Assembly (NCBI GenBank): GCA_031280955.1
Contig: JAITGA010000009.1
Location: 37,746-101,745, forward strand
DNA length: 64,000 nucleotides
Direction of reading: 5' to 3'
Origin: Lachnospiraceae bacterium
GTDB lineage: Bacteria > Bacillota > Clostridia > Lachnospirales > Lachnospiraceae
Shown here: positions 9,425 through 17,699 of the stretch, piece after piece
How the letters are laid out: the number at the start of each line of letters is the position of its first letter
Numbering within the stretch: position 1 is the first letter of the stretch
The notes under the pieces: model-generated
What the model was told of the DNA's origin: nothing
The model's input: the letters and a program-made list of their open reading frames with translations, nothing else
Database searches by the model: none
Translations under genes and position numbers: made by a program

Positions 9425-9781
9425 ATGGAAAAGATAGTAAATTATCTCGTCAATGAATGTAAGCAAAAAGAGGGTGTCGCCGTCAAATTGGCATCTCAAA
9501 TAATCAAACATGACGATATCCGTATCGAACTGGAGAGTTGGATAGAAAAAAGGGAGTACCCTGCGGAAAATTCGTTGAATTGTCCGCTGGAAAATTCTAC
9601 GAATTGTCCGCTGGAAAATCCGCCAAGCTTCCCTGTTACTATCGAGGGTTACACAGCGGCGGCGATATCTGCGCTTGCGCCTTTCATGGATGGGGTCGGT
9701 GTCTACAATTTCATGGTCACACTAAGGGAACGCCCCGACAATGCCAAGCGGATAATTGCGGAAGGGTTTGTGAGGAAGTAG
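9425..9781 (+). CDS. Small hypothetical protein with internal repeat
   Basis: 118 residues, no family recognised. The middle contains an imperfect tandem repeat (NSLNCPLE, NSTNCPLE, NPP) encoded by 24-base units around 9561-9625. The C-terminal part (IEGYTAAAISALAPFMDGVG) is more regular and probably folded. The gene starts one base after the stop of the peptidase gene, so it belongs to the same operon. Confidence 0.65.
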   Translation: MEKIVNYLVNECKQKEGVAVKLASQIIKHDDIRIELESWIEKREYPAENSLNCPLENSTNCPLENPPSFPVTIEGYTAAAISALAPFMDGVGVYNFMVTLRERPDNAKRIIAEGFVRK

Positions 9782-9813
9782 GGAGCTATTATGTTATATG
9801 AAAGGAATGTACG

Positions 9814-10521
9814 ATGAGGGAATACGGTTCTACCAATGATATAAGCTCTGATACCAAGCCCGACTCACGAAGCGATAGCAGGGTTGATAGTGAACTTTCA
9901 AGTGATGTGGGGATGGATTTGAATACTCAGGATTCCAAAGTGCTTTTGGAAAAGGGAAGCAAGGATATAATGGCCGGAAGTCTGGCGGGAATTGCTGCCA
10001 TCACTGGCCCTTTTGCACCGTACCACGAGTGGTCTCAGCCAGAGAGCATCCTTGGACCCAGTACAGAACAAGTCCATGTGATGACAGATGAGGAAAACGA
10101 AAGACTCAGACCTCGTAGTCCACAAGAAATACTTGCAGAAATGGGGGCAACTATAAGTGAAGGAGAAACAGCTCCTGAATTTGAGGAGCTTGTCGGTGAA
10201 GATTACAATGCACATGAAGATGAGTCTTTGCCTGATGAAGCAGAAGATTATCAGGAAGAACCGGAATCTCTTCCTGACTCCGAACCCGAAGCGATAACAG
10301 ATGACTCCGAACTACCAGAAGCCGAGCCGATGTTTGAAGAACCCGAACTGGTAACAGATGATTTTTCACCTGTAGAAGAAGCTTCTGAACCGATATTAGA
10401 TACCCCTGAGCCGATAATAGATGATTTTTCACCGATACCCGATACCTCCGACTCGATAGCAGCTGAGCCTGAGATAATCGACGATGTTCCTGATTATGAT
10501 GCGGCGGGTGATATAGACTAG
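9814..10521 (+). CDS. Acidic, proline-rich low-complexity protein
   Basis: 235 residues, strongly acidic, with repeated EPE/PEP/DDFSP stretches in the second half that are probably disordered. The N-terminal part repeats the motif seen in the upstream peptidase: SSDVGMDLNTQD against SDSGIDLNQTND. AAAGGAATG precedes the ATG. No known domain is recognised. It may be a scaffold or docking partner in the HerA-SPFH cluster, which is inference. Confidence 0.65.
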   Translation: MREYGSTNDISSDTKPDSRSDSRVDSELSSDVGMDLNTQDSKVLLEKGSKDIMAGSLAGIAAITGPFAPYHEWSQPESILGPSTEQVHVMTDEENERLRPRSPQEILAEMGATISEGETAPEFEELVGEDYNAHEDESLPDEAEDYQEEPESLPDSEPEAITDDSELPEAEPMFEEPELVTDDFSPVEEASEPILDTPEPIIDDFSPIPDTSDSIAAEPEIIDDVPDYDAAGDID

Positions 10522-10545
10522 TAGGATTAGCAAGGAGGATACCCC

Positions 10546-11700
10546 ATGCCACTTTTCGGCAAGAATCCCAACGAAACTGCCTTTCATGGCGGCAAGAAGA
10601 ACTGGGCGGAGGTCATCAAAAACTCCGGTCCCGGTCACTTACTTATTTGGCGGCAACCGGAAGAGGATTTCAACACCAACTCTACCCTCATCGTCATGCC
10701 CGGTGAGGAAGCTATCTTCATCAAAGGCGGGGTGATTGAACAAGTCTTTGACAATGGCACGTACAAGCTGAGTACGGAAAATTATCCCGTTGTCAGCCGC
10801 TTGCGTAATATGTATACAGGGGGAATCAGCACTTTTAGCTGTGTGGTCTACTTTGTCCGCAAAGCCCATAGCCCCGAAATCCTCTGGGGGACATCATCAC
10901 CGATACAAGTACGTGACAAGCTCCTCGGTATCGCCACCAAGCTAAAGGGCAGGGGTGCGTATCGTATCTATATCGAGAATCCCCAGAAATTCCTCACCAA
11001 GATGATAGGCAACAATGTCTTCGTTGCCGACCAACAATCACTTTTTGATGATTGGTTTGCCAATGAATTTCAGAGCAAAATCAAATCCTCGATTACCCGT
11101 GCCCTCAATGAAACCAATACTGAGCTTTTGGGTATCGAAGCCCGGATTGACGAGTTTTCCCAAGTGGTGGAGCCGTTCCTTGCCGAGGTCTTCACCGATT
11201 ACGGACTGGGGTTAGTGAAGTTTTCCATTGCTGCTCTTGATGTGGAAGATGACGAACTGCGCCGCCGCTATGATGAAATCGGTATGGATGCCATCGCCAA
11301 AGTCCGCAATGCCCATGCAGAGCGAAATACGTTTGATATCCTCGGTGATGACTGGGGCAGACTGCAAGCGGCAAATATATTGGGTACGGTGGCGGAAAAT
11401 CCCGGCTCAGGCGGGATAGCTGCGACAGGAGCAGGACTGGGAATGGGGATGGCAGCAGGCGGTATTTTTGGCAACATGGCAAATCAAATGTTCTCGCCGA
11501 TGGGTCAACCGCCGCCGCAAGCAGCTATTCCTGCCCCCACAGGGCGGTTTGTGCAAAAGTCCGCCGCGACAGAAGCGGTGAAAGAAAATGGCGATGACCC
11601 TGTCGCTACCCTCAAGAAGCTGAAAGACATGCTCGACCTTGACCTCATCACCCATGAGGAATATGACGAGAAAAAGGCGGAAATCATGAGCAGAATGTAG
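10546..11700 (+). CDS. SPFH-domain protein with C-terminal SHOCT motif
   Basis: 384 residues. The N-terminal two thirds (about 20-260) look like the SPFH/band-7 domain of the virion-core-like YdjI family: GPGHLLIWRQPEE, VMPGEEAIFIKGG, then an alpha/beta region. A glycine- and proline-rich linker follows, and the last 35 residues (DPVATLKKLKDMLDLDLITH...YDEKKAEIM) are a SHOCT oligomerisation motif. An AAGGAGG sits before the ATG. SPFH proteins form membrane-associated cages or microdomains; this one has no clear transmembrane segment. Confidence 0.85.
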   Translation: MPLFGKNPNETAFHGGKKNWAEVIKNSGPGHLLIWRQPEEDFNTNSTLIVMPGEEAIFIKGGVIEQVFDNGTYKLSTENYPVVSRLRNMYTGGISTFSCVVYFVRKAHSPEILWGTSSPIQVRDKLLGIATKLKGRGAYRIYIENPQKFLTKMIGNNVFVADQQSLFDDWFANEFQSKIKSSITRALNETNTELLGIEARIDEFSQVVEPFLAEVFTDYGLGLVKFSIAALDVEDDELRRRYDEIGMDAIAKVRNAHAERNTFDILGDDWGRLQAANILGTVAENPGSGGIAATGAGLGMGMAAGGIFGNMANQMFSPMGQPPPQAAIPAPTGRFVQKSAATEAVKENGDDPVATLKKLKDMLDLDLITHEEYDEKKAEIMSRM

Positions 11701-11709
11701 GAGAAACCC

Positions 11710-12390
11710 ATGAAAAAGAAAGATATCCTAAAAATAGTATTACTACTGATATTCCCGGTTATTTTCAACATTTTCTTCTATGTTATAGGAGGAACACAGC
11801 ACAATACCTCGGTATGGATTTCATATGTTTTCGTCCATATTGCTTATCTTTCGTTGATAATTGCCCCCAAGCTCATCAGCCAAGGGAAAAGTCAAGCAGT
11901 TTTCGGCTTTACGCTCTATGCGGTCACGACGGTTTACTTCATTATCGCCTTTGTTATCGCCGTTTTGTTTATCTTAATTGCTCCCGAAAAGCACACGGCA
12001 GCTCTTTTACTCCAACTTTTGCTCACGGCTATATACATAGCAGTTTTCATATCCAATATAATGTTCAATGAAAGAACGGCAACAGCAGAGGAAGCCCGGC
12101 AAGTGGAAATCGCCTATGTCAAGGATGCGGCGGCGAAGCTCAAGGAGTTAAAAGCGGGTATAAACGACAGAAACACAAAAAAAGCGGTCGAACGAGTCTA
12201 TGATTCCGTCTATTCCAGTCCCGTCAAATCCCATCCCTCATTATCACAGTTGGAAAGTGATATCCTACAGTCGATAGATAGGTTGGCGAGTCTGAGTTTT
12301 ACTGCGAATCCTGACGATATTATCAATTTGGCAAAAGATATCGAAAATATGGCAAATGAGAGAAACAGTCAGTTAAAGATGCTTAATTGA
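11710..12390 (+). CDS. Four-helix membrane protein, function unknown
   Basis: 226 residues with four hydrophobic segments in the first 120 residues and a soluble helical tail (LKELKAGINDRNTKKAVERV...). It starts nine bases after the SPFH gene and is preceded by AGGAG. No family recognised; likely the membrane partner of the SPFH protein. Confidence 0.7.
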   Translation: MKKKDILKIVLLLIFPVIFNIFFYVIGGTQHNTSVWISYVFVHIAYLSLIIAPKLISQGKSQAVFGFTLYAVTTVYFIIAFVIAVLFILIAPEKHTAALLLQLLLTAIYIAVFISNIMFNERTATAEEARQVEIAYVKDAAAKLKELKAGINDRNTKKAVERVYDSVYSSPVKSHPSLSQLESDILQSIDRLASLSFTANPDDIINLAKDIENMANERNSQLKMLN

Positions 12391-12410
12391 TGAGTGGGTT
12401 GCGCTCCCAT

Positions 12411-12425
12411 ACTTGCGTAGCAAGT
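12411..12425. repeat. Palindromic repeat, copy 1 (with adjacent dispersed repeat piece)
   Basis: ACTTGC-GTA-GCAAGT is a perfect 6-bp stem. It lies inside a longer element (about 12396-12435) that recurs in inverted orientation at about 12617-12650. Directly downstream, TTGCTCTGCTCGCAATGACGG (12430-12450, 21 positions) resembles the dispersed GCAATGACG family seen at 38354 and 37652. Confidence 0.55.
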
Positions 12426-12531
12426 TGGGTTGCTCTGCTCGCAATGACGGTACTCACGTGTTTTTGTTCTCGCTATATCAATCCACATCTCCCGACATTA
12501 TACTCCTTATATGCAATAACACCAAGTATAT

Positions 12532-12560
12532 TTGCATGTCCCGTCATTTTATAGTATCAT
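12532..12560 (+). promoter_or_regulatory. Putative promoter before the 12677 gene
   Basis: TTGCAT (12532-12537), 17-bp spacer, TATCAT (12555-12560). It is the best candidate to start transcription of the last genes of the cluster. Confidence 0.4.
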
Positions 12561-12625
12561 ACTCTTTGTAAGGAGCTTCTTGGCGAGTACGGCTTTTGAA
12601 AGCTATATTTGCGTACCGCAACCCC

Positions 12626-12640
12626 ACTCGCATAGCGAGT
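12626..12640. repeat. Palindromic repeat, copy 2, inverted relative to copy 1
   Basis: ACTCGC-ATA-GCGAGT is a perfect 6-bp stem. The same position in copy 1 is ACTTGC/GCAAGT, so one base pair changed on both arms while pairing was kept. Confidence 0.55.
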
Positions 12641-12676
12641 ATGGCAATCCACCACCTATCACTAGGATGACCAACG

Positions 12677-13384
12677 ATGGAAGCAACACTCAAGCCGATA
12701 GACGAAGCGGTTACGGACAAGGAACAAGTAGCGGCGGCAAATGCCGAATCAGCCAACAATGCCGCCAATACGAGTACCGCCGCCCGTGAGAAAGCCTTGG
12801 AAGAGAACGAAGAAAAGGCTCTGCTTTCGGTGAGCGGATATATTTTCAGTACCCCTGAGGATGCAGATTTGGCACGGCAGGAGGCGAAGAAGATAGAGTA
12901 TCTGGATCACAAGATGAATTATCAGCAACCGGAAAATATCCTTGCCGTATATAACAAAGTCCTCGAAAACAAGATGTTGAAGACCCCACTCGGTCATGAT
13001 TATCTGCGCCGGATGCAGGTGGCGATGTTAAAAGGGGGGATTGCACCTGAACGGATTACCCCGATTCCCATTATTCACAGTTACACCCCCAAAGTCTCGG
13101 GGGAAATCACTGAGGGTATTGCCAGACAAAGAATTGAACGACAACTCAAAAAAGAAAAAACCGAATCTGCCAAGCTGACGATACGCTTACGTACCGCAGT
13201 TTTGGCTTCGCTTTTTTTGGCAGTTTTGGTAATTGCTATGTTTTATATCACTATCCAAAGTGACAATCCCAATATCCTAAATTACGAAAATGCCCTGCTC
13301 AACAAATATGCGGGGTGGGAACAGGAGCTATGGCAACGGGAGATGGACATTCGCACCCGTGAACGTGAGATTGGTCTTGAATGA
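12677..13384 (+). CDS. Single-pass membrane protein, function unknown
   Basis: 235 residues. An Ala/Asn/Glu-rich N-terminus, a middle region of unknown fold, a charged stretch (RQRIERQLKKEKTESAK), one membrane segment (TAVLASLFLAVLVIAMFYITI, about residues 172-192) and a short helical C-terminus ending in charged repeats. AGGATG precedes the ATG. It lies just before the DUF2339-like gene and is probably co-transcribed. Confidence 0.65.
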   Translation: MEATLKPIDEAVTDKEQVAAANAESANNAANTSTAAREKALEENEEKALLSVSGYIFSTPEDADLARQEAKKIEYLDHKMNYQQPENILAVYNKVLENKMLKTPLGHDYLRRMQVAMLKGGIAPERITPIPIIHSYTPKVSGEITEGIARQRIERQLKKEKTESAKLTIRLRTAVLASLFLAVLVIAMFYITIQSDNPNILNYENALLNKYAGWEQELWQREMDIRTREREIGLE

Positions 13385-13400
13385 GGAGGGCTAACAGTCG

Positions 13401-15662
13401 ATGAGCTTAGCAGATCAGGAAAAAGTTAATATCCGCAGTCGTATCCTATGCCTATGCGAGGAATCGTGCGATCCGCAGTTCGGGCAGTATCTCACCAAGC
13501 TGCTTGACGACCTTGATACCGGGCGGGCAGAACCGAGCCGTGTTGCCGCCGAGGCAGAGCGTGCCTACTCAATGTACTGTGAAAAAATGGGTATCACGGC
13601 GAGTGAGGACAAAGTCACCGCCACGGAAACCGCCGCGGATACCATCACCGCCGCCAAAGCGATGCCCGCTGCCGCAACTGCTGATTCACTACCAACTATA
13701 ACTCCGGCAGCAGTCATTCCCCCTGCCAAGGACAAAAGTTCCCCCGGCAATGCAGAGTACGCGATTGGTGCTATAGTGCTTTGTGTTCTCGGCTCATTAT
13801 TCTTGCTATCGGCATTTATTACTTTTGGGGTTTATGTCTTGGAGGGGCTATGGCAAGGATTATTCCTGTATTTAGTTTCATTTGCACTCATTGCCCTGTC
13901 AGAGTTTTTGGTGAAAAAGTGGATACCCAAGTTTGCCCATGCAATAACGGGACTGGGAATCGGCGCACTTTATGCCTCCACAGTTATCAATTACTCGTAT
14001 TTAGAGACATTTAACAGCATTGTTTCTTTGTCAGTCACGATAGCCATTACCGGGTTTGCGATTTGGCTGGGCAAACGCCAGGATTCGATCGTCTTTCGCT
14101 TAGTCAGTATTTTTGGCGGTTATGTCAGCTTCTTGTTGATTGCCGGTTACCAAAGTAATAGCGACTACCTGATTGCCATTGCCATGATTATGATAGTAAA
14201 TGCGGTCGGCATTTTCCTAGCGGAGCAAAAATATCAGACGGCTATTGAGTGTACCCTGCTTTGCGTGAACACGGTCTTTATCATTACTTTTTCATTGATA
14301 GCACGGCGTTTCGGTATCTTTTTACCCTTTATTATCTGGGGTATGATTCTTAATCTTGCTTTCATTTGTTTAATCCGTTGGCGGCAAGAAAAGACGAAGG
14401 TGACGATGATATTGTTCGCCGTTTGTCTGGGTGTCCTCGGTGGTTTCATCCTCGCACTTTCCGATTCCCTCTTTGATTATCCCGCTGTCCTTGTGCCGAC
14501 TATCGACAGCTTTTTGACCGTTTTTTCTCCCTTTGTGCTGGTGGGTGCCGTTGCTTATTGGCTCAACAAGGACAACGCTTCGCGGACGATACTTTATTGT
14601 TTCATGATGATTTTCACCATGATTTGGACGCTTCTTACCCCGCTTGAAACTATTCAATCAGTTGCGTATTTGGTGCTTTTCATCATCAGTCTTTGCTTTA
14701 AGCGTTTTGAGCATGAGGGAATACGTTTAATAATGACTATAATTATCGGCAGCGGTCTTCTTACAATATTTGTTCTTCCGGAACCTTTTGGCACATGGAT
14801 GGGGTGGGCTTACTTTGCAGTTTTACTTGTACAAATACCGCTTATCAGACGGTGGCGTCTCGTTTACCAGTATGCGACAACTTGGTTTGTGGTACTTTTC
14901 GTCGCCGCCAAGATGACGGCTATTCATCATAAAGATTGGTTTCGGCATTATGAGCTCCCGGTGGCGGCGGCAGTATTATTGTTGTTAATCCCGGTTTTTC
15001 ACTATTTAGTCGCGAGAAAGCTTGCCGAGCAAGAGGGCAAAAAAGCAAGGGGAATGTCGAAAGCTTACAATATCAGCGTTATGATTGCGATTTTGATAGT
15101 CAGTTTAATGGCGGTGCAATCACTTTCGCAATGGGCGATTACCTTGACGGCTTTGGTCGGTGCGGTGGCAATCATCGTTATCCTGAGCGAGACGTACTTC
15201 CTCGCATTTGCAAAAAAATACTTGCTACTGGCGATATATTTACCATTTATGATGCTTTTCGTCCGCTTCCCCAGTCCGATTATCATCAATACGATTTTGA
15301 TGGTCATTGCCATGGTGAGCGTTGCCGCAGGTTTTCGTTTCCGTGACAAGTCGCTTAGGATATGCGGTTTGACATTGACTATTTTCGTGTGTGCCAAAAT
15401 TGCCATCTATGATTACCGCTTTGCTTTGCAAGTGGAGAGGATGATTGTCTTTATGGTCGTTGGCGCGATTGCCCTCTTTATTTCATTGCTATATATTTAT
15501 GTGGAAAAGAAGTCAACTCAGGGTAAGGAAGAGTTGTCGGCAGCGGCTGATTTGCCGGAGACGAATGAAGCAACAGAGGAAAATGGATTGCCGCTGATGG
15601 AAATTTCGCCGGAAACTGAAGAATTGTCGCGTGGTGAAGAGGCTGATTCGAAGCAACTTTGA
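13401..15662 (+). CDS. Polytopic membrane protein, DUF2339-like
   Basis: 753 residues. A soluble N-terminus of about 110 residues rich in Ala and Thr is followed by well over a dozen closely spaced hydrophobic segments and an acidic C-terminal tail. The many-helix layout with GLGIGALYASTVINY and VSIFGGYVSFLLI resembles DUF2339 predicted membrane proteins. GAGGAGG precedes the ATG. Function is unknown; it closes the HerA/SPFH cluster. Confidence 0.7.
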   Translation: MSLADQEKVNIRSRILCLCEESCDPQFGQYLTKLLDDLDTGRAEPSRVAAEAERAYSMYCEKMGITASEDKVTATETAADTITAAKAMPAAATADSLPTITPAAVIPPAKDKSSPGNAEYAIGAIVLCVLGSLFLLSAFITFGVYVLEGLWQGLFLYLVSFALIALSEFLVKKWIPKFAHAITGLGIGALYASTVINYSYLETFNSIVSLSVTIAITGFAIWLGKRQDSIVFRLVSIFGGYVSFLLIAGYQSNSDYLIAIAMIMIVNAVGIFLAEQKYQTAIECTLLCVNTVFIITFSLIARRFGIFLPFIIWGMILNLAFICLIRWRQEKTKVTMILFAVCLGVLGGFILALSDSLFDYPAVLVPTIDSFLTVFSPFVLVGAVAYWLNKDNASRTILYCFMMIFTMIWTLLTPLETIQSVAYLVLFIISLCFKRFEHEGIRLIMTIIIGSGLLTIFVLPEPFGTWMGWAYFAVLLVQIPLIRRWRLVYQYATTWFVVLFVAAKMTAIHHKDWFRHYELPVAAAVLLLLIPVFHYLVARKLAEQEGKKARGMSKAYNISVMIAILIVSLMAVQSLSQWAITLTALVGAVAIIVILSETYFLAFAKKYLLLAIYLPFMMLFVRFPSPIIINTILMVIAMVSVAAGFRFRDKSLRICGLTLTIFVCAKIAIYDYRFALQVERMIVFMVVGAIALFISLLYIYVEKKSTQGKEELSAAADLPETNEATEENGLPLMEISPETEELSRGEEADSKQL

Positions 15663-15712
15663 AGCAAACTTTGAAATTGCGGGTTTGTCTGGATTTTTTT
15701 ATACAAATACTG

Positions 15713-15718
15713 TATAAT
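15713..15718 (+). promoter_or_regulatory. Extended -10 promoter of the lipoprotein gene
   Basis: TGTATAATG is an extended -10 (TATAAT at 15713-15718). No well spaced -35 is seen. Confidence 0.45.
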
Positions 15719-15750
15719 GAAAAGGAACAGTTCGGTTTGGGATAGAGCTG

Positions 15751-16500
15751 ATGATGAATAGTCCGTTAATGAAGATGTTCAAAAAGAGCGTGACATGGCT
15801 GATGTTGTTGCCGGTCTTGTTTCTGGTGGGCTGCGATGAGTTCCCCTTTGTCACCCCGGAACAGCACAGTCAGGTGGTCGAGTATACCACGAGTGTGCTT
15901 CTTCGACATGCTTATGGTTATGATTATGGCTTGGTGAAGCTGGAAGAAATTCCGGATGTGGACGTGGATATTCCGAGTGTTCCGCCGCCTCCTGATGATG
16001 ATGGTAACGTGGACGATATCCCCGATGACCCATATCCCCCTTTTGTCCCCTTGGGTGCGGACGATGCCGACATGACGGAAATTGTCGGGATACCCGGGTT
16101 GGTGTTTGACTACGCCGGTTTCATGGTGGTAGATGAATATCCCGAAAATGTCATCTCCGATGATGTGTTCTTTATCACTTTTGCCTCAATGGGAGCGGAG
16201 CTTTTGGTCGTCAAGTTTACGGTGACGAATGAAAGCGATACCGATATCTTCCTCGATATGGTGGCTCGCGACTTTCGGATAGGTATCGGCTATAACGGAG
16301 CCAATACCACGGGAGCATTGATGACGATGTTGCCCAATGACCTCGCTTTGTTCCAAGGACGGATTCCGAACAGGTCAGATTCGGGTGAATTGCTGGAGTT
16401 GGTAGTCATATGTGAGGTACGATTGGAGGATGGTGATGACATCAACAGCGTGGAGTTGATTATCCGTACCGGTGATGATATGTTTCGCCTTGATTTTTAG
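15751..16500 (+). CDS. Lipoprotein of unknown function
   Basis: 249 residues. A basic N-terminus, hydrophobic core and lipobox LFLVGC mark a lipoprotein anchored on the outer face of the membrane. A Pro/Asp-rich linker (VPPPPDDDG) leads to a C-terminal domain that may be a beta-sandwich (AELLVVKFTVTNESDTDI), similar in feel to DUF4352-type domains. Two adjacent ATG codons make the exact start uncertain. It has its own promoter. Confidence 0.7.
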   Translation: MMNSPLMKMFKKSVTWLMLLPVLFLVGCDEFPFVTPEQHSQVVEYTTSVLLRHAYGYDYGLVKLEEIPDVDVDIPSVPPPPDDDGNVDDIPDDPYPPFVPLGADDADMTEIVGIPGLVFDYAGFMVVDEYPENVISDDVFFITFASMGAELLVVKFTVTNESDTDIFLDMVARDFRIGIGYNGANTTGALMTMLPNDLALFQGRIPNRSDSGELLELVVICEVRLEDGDDINSVELIIRTGDDMFRLDF

Positions 16501-16513
16501 TTCTAATTAGTGG

Positions 16514-16542
16514 TTGTGACAGTAAATGGTTTATGTTATAAT
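16514..16542 (+). promoter_or_regulatory. Promoter of cheV
   Basis: TTGTGA (16514-16519), 17-bp spacer, TATAAT (16537-16542), about 110 bases before the start codon. Confidence 0.55.
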
Positions 16543-16651
16543 TGGTCTGTTAATGGGTTGCGAAAATGATAAACGCCCATTATGTGCAAGCGGATTTGTG
16601 ATTTAAGAGTAAAACTGACTTTGATGATAATATGAAAGGCGGGGAACACAT

Positions 16652-17554
16652 ATGGATACGAACATTTTACTTGAAAGTGGTTCAAATGAATTGGAGGTTT
16701 TGGAATTTTTGCTGGCCGGCAACTCATACGGCATCAATGTAGCAAAAATCAGGGAAATCATCGCATGGCAGGAGGTCACGCCGGTACCCAACTCACATCC
16801 CAGTGTCGAAGGGATTTTCATGCCCCGTGACAAGATGATTACATCTATCGACCTGCGCAACTGCTTACAACGAGGAATGTCGGAAAAAGACGGTCGTTTC
16901 ATTATCACCAACTTCAACAAGCTCGATATCGCTTTCCATGTCGAGGAAGTGGTCGGTATCCACCGGGTATCATGGACAGACATCATCAAACCCGATTCGA
17001 CGATGTCCTCCAGTGAAGCAGGGATATCAACGGGGATAGTCAAGGTCGATGACAAGCTCATCATTATCCTTGATTTTGAGAAAATAGTGTCTGACATTAA
17101 CCCTGAGGCGGGACTCAAGGTTTCGGAGATTGAAGAGATGGGTAAGAGAAACAGAAGCAACGTACCGCTTATGATTTGCGAGGATTCACCACTTCTCAAC
17201 AAGTTGATTGTAAATTGCCTCAAAGCTGCCGGGTATCACAATCTCATTCATACCGAAAACGGTCAGGAAGCGTATGATATCATCCAAGACTGTTTGATGA
17301 ACAATACCTTGAATGATTATGTGAAATGTATCATCACCGATATTGAAATGCCGATAATGGACGGACACCGCTTGACCAAGTTGGTAAAATCCGATGCCCG
17401 CACCAGGGATATTCCGATTATCATTTTTTCATCGCTTATCAATGATGAAATGCGCCGCAAGGGTGAGTCTGTCGGTGCCAATGCTCAGCTCACCAAACCT
17501 GAGATTGCCAATCTGGTACGGACGATTGATGGCTTGGTAGGCACTAGTCAATAA
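16652..17554 (+). CDS. cheV: Chemotaxis coupling protein CheV (CheW-REC)
   Basis: 300 residues. The N-terminal CheW-like domain (EFLLAGNSYGINVAKIREI, about residues 18-150) couples chemoreceptors to the CheA kinase; the C-terminal receiver domain (about 170-295) has the acidic pair in CEDS, the phospho-acceptor aspartate in ITDIEMPIMDGH and the conserved lysine in LTKPE. This domain order is that of CheV, which tunes adaptation. No other chemotaxis gene is adjacent. Confidence 0.9.
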   Translation: MDTNILLESGSNELEVLEFLLAGNSYGINVAKIREIIAWQEVTPVPNSHPSVEGIFMPRDKMITSIDLRNCLQRGMSEKDGRFIITNFNKLDIAFHVEEVVGIHRVSWTDIIKPDSTMSSSEAGISTGIVKVDDKLIIILDFEKIVSDINPEAGLKVSEIEEMGKRNRSNVPLMICEDSPLLNKLIVNCLKAAGYHNLIHTENGQEAYDIIQDCLMNNTLNDYVKCIITDIEMPIMDGHRLTKLVKSDARTRDIPIIIFSSLINDEMRRKGESVGANAQLTKPEIANLVRTIDGLVGTSQ

Positions 17555-17600
17555 GCAGTTGCCGTTTTGATGGCACTGGAGGAATTTTGAGGAACGGATA

Positions 17601-17640
17601 AAATCCGCCCTGCCCATGCGCATACGGGCTGGGCGGATTT
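17601..17640. terminator. Strong hairpin after cheV
   Basis: AAATCCGCCC...GCCC and GGGC...GGGCGGATTT form a stem of about 14 pairs with one T-T mismatch. There is no long T run, so it may be bidirectional or act as an RNA-stabilising hairpin. Confidence 0.55.
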
Positions 17641-17699
17641 GTGATATTTGTGAAGAATTGTCCGATGTATTATACGCTGTGTATACACGGACGGGGTAA

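Noticed and set aside
4505..15662. Known HerA defence systems (HerA-SIR2, HerA-DUF4297)
   Set aside because: No SIR2, DUF4297 or other nuclease-like domain is encoded beside this HerA gene.
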